NCBI GenBank assembly: GCA_038210655.1
Contig: JBBQWM010000025.1
Span: 1-64,000, forward strand
Source of the DNA: 54-19 sp038210655
GTDB taxonomy: Bacteria > Chloroflexota > Chloroflexia > Chloroheliales > Chloroheliaceae
Direction: 5' to 3'
Length of the DNA: 64,000 nt
The position numbers and the translations under genes are program-made. Positions 59,038-64,000 of this stretch are shown one piece after another. The notes under the pieces were generated by a model. It saw only the letters and a list, made by a program, of their open reading frames with translations. It was not told the DNA's origin and did no database searches. Every line of letters starts with the position of its first letter. The stretch's first letter is position 1.

Positions 59038-59070
59038 ATTAATAGGGATAAACAGGATTGACAGGATTAA
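59038..59070 (-). repeat. 9-bp-periodic leader repeat upstream of dtd
   Basis: Minus-strand TAATCCTGT-CAATCCTGT-TTATCCC, then TATTAATTTT and the dtd ribosome binding site. Third copy of the arrangement at 14301 and 28543. Confidence 0.85.
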
Positions 59071-59169
59071 ATTAAATTGCGCAACCCTGCTGAAGTGGTT
59101 AGAGTTTCCATTCAGGTCCAGCCAGTCTGCTTTCTAAAATGGCACGCTAAAAACCCTTTAGAGCGGTAT

Positions 59170-59251
59170 TATACAGCAAGTGGCAAAGACATCGGACTTG
59201 GTAGGGGTCCCCCTACCAAAGAACGGGCCAGTAATTCTCTAATTTGCTCTA
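59170..59251. repeat. palindromic element, AGCAAATTG family, copy 3
   Basis: Ends ATACAGCAAGTGGC / CTAATTTGCTCTA with inner GGTAGGGGTCCCCCTACC hairpin and the shared word GGCCAGTAATTCT also present in the 20910-21045 copy. Confidence 0.75.
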
Positions 59252-59477
59252 GCACAGTCGAATAGGCTAAAATCACAAATCCCTCCTTACCAATCAAGCT
59301 TGGCACAGGCTGTGCTGTTGTAGCTGACGTTAACAGCGAGGTTAGCTATTTTCTCATTGGAGCGATTACGGGATGAAGATGACGGAGTATTTGTAGATAG
59401 GTCAACCAGGTAGATAGGTAAAACAAAAGCTAATCTAAAAAGCTAATCTGCTTGAATATCGAAGGAGCTTAATAAAA

Positions 59478-61466
59478 ATGATTACAACTATGCCCAACAA
59501 TAGAGGGCTATTGTGGTTGGGTGCGCGGCCTGAAAAACAAGGGGTGGGTTTTCGGGTCTGGGCTTTGGCGGTGGAGCAGTTGGAAGTAGTAATAGTTGAG
59601 GCTCTTAGCCAGGCCGAAATAAGACCAGGGGAACTGGATAAAAAGGTTAAAGAAGTAGCCAGTTATAGGCTTAACAAAGACGAAGATGGTTATTTTTCCG
59701 GCTGGGTTGAAGAATTGCAAGCCGGTGCGTTATATCTCTACCGGCTTGATGGCGATAAATTGCGACCCGACCCAGCCAGTCGCTACCAACCTCTCGGAGT
59801 ACACGGCCCCAGCCAAGTAATAGCGGCGGGCGATAGCTTTGGGTGGCACGATCAGGCTTGGTCGGGCCTGCCTCTGGAAGAAACCATTATTTATGAGGTG
59901 CATATCGGTACGGCTACCCCGGAAGGCACTTTTGAAGCTTTTATCCCCAGGCTTGATTATCTCAAGTCGCTGGGGGTGACGGCGATTGAGCTTATGCCGG
60001 TAAACGACTTTCCGGGCAAGCATAATTGGGGTTACGATGGCGTATGCTTGTTCGCTGCCGCTCGCGCTTATGGTGGGCCGGAAGGCTTACGCGAGCTGAT
60101 CGATGCCGCTCACAGCAGAGGTCTGGCTATTATTCAGGACGTGGTGTACAACCACCTGGGGCCGGACGGTAACTACCTGCGCGATTTCAGCCCAAGTTAC
60201 TTTACCGACGAGAAGAAAACCCCCTGGGGCGATGCGCTCAACTTTGAACTGACTCCGGTGCGCCAATTCTTTGTGGCGAACGCACTTTACTGGACACACG
60301 AATTTCACCTGGATGGCTTACGCTTTGATGCTACCCACACCATTTTAGACCAGGATAACCTACCCGACCACCCTCATTTCCTCAAGGAATTGGTCGCCAC
60401 CGTCCGGGCTTCCCTTCCAGGTGGTCGAAACTTTGTGATGTTTGCCGAGGACGAGCGCAACGAAGTAAATTTAGTCCAATCTGTAGAAGAGGGTGGAGTA
60501 GGGCTGGATGGCATTTGGGCCGACGATTTTCACCATCAACTACGCTCGGCTCTAGCCGGAGATAACGAAGGTTACTACGCCGATTTTACCGGCAGCCCCA
60601 TCGATCTGGCCCAGACATTAGCTCAAGGCTGGTTTTATATCGGTCAGCTTTCTCAATTTTCAGGCCAGCCGCGTGGGACGCACACCCATCAAATCGACCC
60701 GGCCCATTTCGTCTATTGTATCCAGAACCACGACCAGATCGGCAATCGGCCCATCGGTGATAGGCTTCACGACAATATTGAGACGGAAGCTTATCGGGCG
60801 GCCTCGGCTCTACTCTTGCTCAGTCCGGCTACTCCCTTGCTGTTTCAGGGTCAAGAATGGGCCGCCAGCACTCCTTTTCTCTTCTTTACCGATCACAACC
60901 CCGACCTGGGTAAGCTCGTGACCGAAGGTCGGCGGGCCGAATTTGCCCACTTTTCTGGCTTCGGCGGGCCGGACATCCCCGACCCGCAGGCCGACAGCAC
61001 CTTTGATAGGTCTAAACTTAATTGGGCTGAACTAGAAGAACCCGGCCACGCCCAAATTCTGACTCTCTACCGTGATCTGCTACAGCTACGCCGAGACGTA
61101 AAACATTTTACCTCCCGGCAGGGTAGTCGCGGATTTTTTCATAGTGCTACAGTAGACCGGGATGCTATTGCGTTGCGCTATGGTAACGCCGAGTCGGAGG
61201 CTACGCTGGGCAACCCGGTCGCCCTTGACCAGGAACTGCTGGTTATCACCAATTTACAGGGCAATTTAAAGCTGGCCTTGACCGAGTCCAACCTGACCAG
61301 ACCGCCCCAGGGTTACATCTGGCAATTACTGCTTAGCACGGACGACCCGCGTTATGGCGGCAATCAGCCCGAACACGATAATTTGCAGACAGCTATAGGT
61401 CAGGGCCAGATCGAAGCCAGTGGCCCTATCACACTGGTTTTGCGGGCAGTCCAGAAGCCTATCTAA
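59478..61466 (+). CDS. treZ: malto-oligosyltrehalose trehalohydrolase
   Basis: 662 residues. N-terminal beta-sandwich (~1-125; GVGFRVWALAVEQLEVVI), GH13 barrel (~135-540): IYEVHIGTATPEGTF, DVVYNHLGPDGNY, nucleophile in DGLRFDATHTI (Asp near 284), acid/base in FAEDERNE (Glu near 322), QNHDQIGNRPIGDRL near 417; then a C-terminal beta domain. It cuts trehalose from maltooligosyltrehalose made by TreY from glycogen-type glucan. TreY and TreX are not in the window. With the GT81 gene it points to compatible-solute metabolism. Confidence 0.94.
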   Translation: MITTMPNNRGLLWLGARPEKQGVGFRVWALAVEQLEVVIVEALSQAEIRPGELDKKVKEVASYRLNKDEDGYFSGWVEELQAGALYLYRLDGDKLRPDPASRYQPLGVHGPSQVIAAGDSFGWHDQAWSGLPLEETIIYEVHIGTATPEGTFEAFIPRLDYLKSLGVTAIELMPVNDFPGKHNWGYDGVCLFAAARAYGGPEGLRELIDAAHSRGLAIIQDVVYNHLGPDGNYLRDFSPSYFTDEKKTPWGDALNFELTPVRQFFVANALYWTHEFHLDGLRFDATHTILDQDNLPDHPHFLKELVATVRASLPGGRNFVMFAEDERNEVNLVQSVEEGGVGLDGIWADDFHHQLRSALAGDNEGYYADFTGSPIDLAQTLAQGWFYIGQLSQFSGQPRGTHTHQIDPAHFVYCIQNHDQIGNRPIGDRLHDNIETEAYRAASALLLLSPATPLLFQGQEWAASTPFLFFTDHNPDLGKLVTEGRRAEFAHFSGFGGPDIPDPQADSTFDRSKLNWAELEEPGHAQILTLYRDLLQLRRDVKHFTSRQGSRGFFHSATVDRDAIALRYGNAESEATLGNPVALDQELLVITNLQGNLKLALTESNLTRPPQGYIWQLLLSTDDPRYGGNQPEHDNLQTAIGQGQIEASGPITLVLRAVQKPI

Positions 61467-61472
61467 TTTCAT

Positions 61473-61577
61473 AATTACGCGGGCAGGGCGACCACCCAGG
61501 GTCGCACCCTACAACGGATTTTGATTTTGGTAGGGTGCGACCCTGGGTGGTCGTCCAAAGTGGGGGCTGAGTAGTTA
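61473..61577. repeat. palindromic element, GAGTAGTTA family, copy 2
   Basis: Arms GGGCGACCACCCAGGGTCGC... and complement, followed by GGGGCTGAGTAGTTA as in 31647-31748. The left end has degenerated. Confidence 0.75.
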
Positions 61578-61629
61578 TGTTCAAAGTTCAAAACTAGCTG
61601 GAAAAGTAAGGATCAGCCGAAAATATAAT

Positions 61630-63837
61630 TTATTGGGTGACTGGCAAAGGACTGGCAAGGTTGTCAGATTGCAGGCCAGTCGCTATTAGCCGTTGGCTGG
61701 TCGCTTCCCAAAAATCGAGGGTGGGTGGTTCGGTCGGGACGCTAAAGATAGCGGGGTGTCCGACGTGAGCATAGAGCCAGCGCGAGATAATATTGATCTC
61801 ATCGACCGCTTCCTGCCCAATCACCCGCCCGCCGTGTTTACCCCAACCCGGTTGACTGGCCGCCAGGCTCGCTTCTTGCTCGGCCAGAGCTTGCCAGGTT
61901 TCGTAAAGGAGGCGGGCCGTCTCGGTTGGCTCGGCGGTCAATCCAATCCGCAACTGACGGCCCAGCCGACCCCGATAGATACAAAGTAGCTCGATGGCAT
62001 CTTCCTGGCAGGAAGGTAGACAGACCAGCGCGTGGTTGCCTTCGACCGCCGCCGCCAAAAACTGCTGGCTATTAACGATCTTTTCAACCTGAGCCACTGC
62101 GTCGCGCAATTCCGCCGCCTTCTCAAAATTGCGGCCCTGTACCGCCCGATTGAGCCGCGCCCAAAGGGTATCCAGCATGACTTCTTTTTCGCCGCTCAAA
62201 AATCCGATAACCTCTTCGATAATTTGCAGATACCCGGTGTGGTCTTCCTCGCCATCTTGCCCAGCGCAAGGGCCAGGGCAGCGACCCATCGAAAGGCGCA
62301 GGCAGGGGGGAGCCTGTTTGCGTTTACGTTTACCCGGTTCGGGCGGCTCAAACGAGCGGGTACAAGTGCGTACCGGGAACAACTGCTCGATAATTTCGAT
62401 AGTGGCATCCACCGCCCGACGACTTTTAAAAGGACCGAAATAACGCGCTCCGTCGTCGGTCACTTCCCGCACACTATAGATGCGCGGAAAACGCTGGCTC
62501 AGTTCGATTTTGATAAAAGGATAAGCCTCGTAATTACGTAGCTGCTGGTTGTAGCGCGGTCGGTACTGCTTGATAAGCTTCGACTCCAGCAAAAGCGCTT
62601 CCAATTCGCTCCCGGTCACAATGTGGTCGATTTTGGCGATAGCCTCGACCAGCCCATCCATTTTGCGAGTATAGCCGAGCGGTTCGCTGTAGTAAGAAGA
62701 GACCCGATCTTTCAAATTCTTGGCCTTGCCGACATAAATCACCAGACCCGTATTATCTTTCATCAGATATACGCCGGGTCGCTGGGGTAGCCCGACCAGA
62801 TGCTCCTTCGATAGGACATCGCGGGCGTGGGCGGTTGCTCGGTTGGTCAAACTGGCGGCATCATCGCGATACCCCTCGCGCTTGAGCTTGATCCGATCCG
62901 GGCGCTCAATCTCGTCCGACTTAACCTCGGTCTCAGAAAAGTTCATCTCAAACATAGTTTGGACTGGAACGGGCTGGGCTGGCCTAGCTTCTTCCTCCAA
63001 AGGTTTTAGCACCGGCGCGGTGGTCAGGCGCGAACGACCGGCCCGCAAATCGGATAGGCTGGTATAGCCTTGCTGATTGGCTTTATCGAGCAGGGCCAAA
63101 AAAGCGTCCGTCGTGATACTGGCATCCCCGAAAGCGCGGTGGCGGTTCTGGGCCGGTAGGCCGAGCATACTCGCCAGTCGGTCAAGATTGGGCCTGCGTA
63201 GGCCAGGGTGCAATCGCACCGCCAGACTGATCGTGTCCACCGTTTCGTGCAGCAAAGGTGGACGGCCCAACCGCCGCAACTCGTAATCCAAAAAGCGAAT
63301 GTCAAACGGGATATTATGCCCGACAATGATTGCCTCCCCCAAAAATTCCAGCAACTTGTCAGCGAGTTGACCAAAGCCGGGAGCCAGCGAGGTCATACTG
63401 TTATTGATGCCGGTAAAGCGGGTGATAAAGTCGGGGATACGCTGGTGGGGGTTGACCAGACTCTCGAAGGTCGCAATACGTTGCCCGCCCCGCACCTTGA
63501 TCGCCGCCAGTTCGATTACCCGGTTGCGTTGGGGGTGTAACCCGGTCGTTTCGGTATCAATCACGACGTATTCAAGCTCGGCCAGGGCGTGCGAAGGCTC
63601 GGTATAGCGGGCCAGACACCATTCGCCGTTGCTCAACCGACGGAAGCGTTGCGGGTCGGCCAGCACGTGCGCCAGAATATTATTCCAGACTTCGGGTTTG
63701 CCGCGCACCCCAAAAACCTGCTGCACCAGCACTTCTTCGCGGGCGCGGCCACCGTGTTGTTCTAAATAAAGATGCGCCCGCCGAGCCAGATGTTCGTAGC
63801 CCTCGGTCGCCGGTTGGTTGGATTGCTCATTTAACAT
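61630..63837 (-). CDS. DEDDh exonuclease / GIY-YIG (UvrC-like) fusion
   Basis: 735 residues. Residues ~1-80 look like a small winged helix. 90-265 is a DnaQ-type 3'-5' exonuclease: VIDTETTG (Asp94, Glu96), HNIPFDIRFLDYELRRLG, HRAFGDASITTDAFL with the His and Asp of Exo III. About 335-460 is a GIY-YIG nuclease: LPQRPGVYLMKDNTGLVIYVGKAKNLKDR and SELEALLLESKLIKQYRPRYN. A Cys-rich stretch (PPCLRLSMGRCPGPC) and a UVR-like helix pair (FEKAAELRDAVAQVE) follow. The UvrC endonuclease V and HhH domains are absent. It resembles the DEDD/GIY-YIG fusions of Actinobacteria and Chloroflexota, probably DNA repair; partner unknown. Confidence 0.88.
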   Translation of the reverse strand: MLNEQSNQPATEGYEHLARRAHLYLEQHGGRAREEVLVQQVFGVRGKPEVWNNILAHVLADPQRFRRLSNGEWCLARYTEPSHALAELEYVVIDTETTGLHPQRNRVIELAAIKVRGGQRIATFESLVNPHQRIPDFITRFTGINNSMTSLAPGFGQLADKLLEFLGEAIIVGHNIPFDIRFLDYELRRLGRPPLLHETVDTISLAVRLHPGLRRPNLDRLASMLGLPAQNRHRAFGDASITTDAFLALLDKANQQGYTSLSDLRAGRSRLTTAPVLKPLEEEARPAQPVPVQTMFEMNFSETEVKSDEIERPDRIKLKREGYRDDAASLTNRATAHARDVLSKEHLVGLPQRPGVYLMKDNTGLVIYVGKAKNLKDRVSSYYSEPLGYTRKMDGLVEAIAKIDHIVTGSELEALLLESKLIKQYRPRYNQQLRNYEAYPFIKIELSQRFPRIYSVREVTDDGARYFGPFKSRRAVDATIEIIEQLFPVRTCTRSFEPPEPGKRKRKQAPPCLRLSMGRCPGPCAGQDGEEDHTGYLQIIEEVIGFLSGEKEVMLDTLWARLNRAVQGRNFEKAAELRDAVAQVEKIVNSQQFLAAAVEGNHALVCLPSCQEDAIELLCIYRGRLGRQLRIGLTAEPTETARLLYETWQALAEQEASLAASQPGWGKHGGRVIGQEAVDEINIISRWLYAHVGHPAIFSVPTEPPTLDFWEATSQRLIATGLQSDNLASPLPVTQ

Positions 63838-64000
63838 AGAATCTAAAAATCAGTCGGTAAATATTAAAAACGAATGTTCTTGCCGCATTATATACCGGGC
63901 GAACCGTTTGCACAAGCCACCATCGTCTTCGGGCTGCGCCTCAATTTTTGCACGGATTCAAACCGTAAGCACAGGAGATTGTGAAAATCTAGTACCTAGT
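63838..64000. other. terminal spacer
   Basis: 163 bases upstream of the exonuclease gene. No gene or structure recognised; a gene may start beyond the window. Confidence 0.4.

Larger units (their letters stand above)
59023..59477. other. 455-base intergenic region between dtd and treZ
   Basis: No gene. It contains the 9-bp-periodic repeat at 59038-59070, a palindromic element at 59170-59251, a short GGCACAGGCTGTGCT palindrome near 59300 and the treZ leader (GAAGGAGC at 59461-59468). Confidence 0.6.

Noticed and set aside
63955..63975. GGATTCAAACC resembling a tRNA T-loop at the window end
   Set aside because: The stem pairs poorly and no acceptor or anticodon arm fits on either strand.

Overview
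The window looks like a chromosomal segment of a Chloroflexota-type bacterium. The evidence is circumstantial: moderate GC, a rpmH-rnpA-yidD-yidC-jag block, a DarA-like cyclic-di-AMP receptor, PspA, universal-stress domains fused to a GT81 glycosyltransferase, a serine T-box leader, several Uma2 (DUF820) genes, a DnaQ-UvrC fusion, and an intergenic space packed with heptamer tandem repeats and small palindromic elements. No rRNA or tRNA gene was seen, so the phylum is an inference.

Layout. 0-16 kb, almost all on the minus strand: a RecG/AlbA-type ATP-binding protein lacking its AlbA domain, a secreted GH18 hydrolase, an SDR, a Uma2 protein with a 14-residue-periodic coiled coil, an NB-ARC/TPR STAND NTPase, a UspA-UspA-GT81 fusion next to a GT4, PspA, a GT9, a second Uma2 gene and a Nei-type glycosylase. 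16-22 kb: a quinone oxidoreductase, a large sortilin/BNR protein and a membrane protein. 22-28 kb: a rhamnosyltransferase-like GT2, an AT-rich HindVP-type restriction-modification pair, RmlD, an orphan pair resembling complex I / group 4 hydrogenase subunits (NuoI-like and NuoH-like), and XseB. 28-31 kb: two paralogous ribbon-helix-helix antitoxin-like genes, one with an unknown partner and one with a truncated MazF, then an ALG5-like GT2. 32-37 kb: a PfkB kinase and the jag-yidC-yidD-rnpA-rpmH cluster. 37-48 kb: an HlyD-like adaptor, a third Uma2 gene, GT4 + DUF2085, a TlpA-like thioredoxin, lipoproteins, a hydrolase, DarA and a two-component system. 48-52 kb: an ABC exporter with a lipoprotein, tandem MITE-like elements and a decayed TIGR04255-type two-gene unit. 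52-56 kb: an XdhC/CoxI pair and CoxE-like VWA protein (molybdoenzyme maturation) and an HD hydrolase. 56-64 kb: serS under a T-box, Dtd, TreZ and a DEDDh exonuclease/GIY-YIG fusion.

How the parts relate. The conserved translation and envelope genes (rpmH/rnpA, YidD/YidC/Jag, serS, dtd) are a normal housekeeping backbone. Between them lie glycan/osmolyte genes (GT81, GT4s, GT2s, GT9, RmlD, TreZ) and defence or selfish genes in several stages of decay (R-M system, STAND NTPase, truncated MazF, truncated TIGR04255 protein, frameshifted partner).

The least ordinary signals are: (i) two loci, 35 kb apart, where MITE-like elements with AGGGC...GCCCT ends lie back-to-back separated by the same 9-11 bp target duplication, each locus holding one copy of the same 106-bp element in opposite orientation; (ii) a 9-bp-periodic repeat placed 16-20 bp upstream of the start codons of three unrelated genes; (iii) several heptamer tandem-repeat families of different sequence but identical 7-bp period, some running into coding sequence; (iv) the RHH plus unknown 238-residue gene pair; (v) the orphan NuoI/NuoH-like pair.
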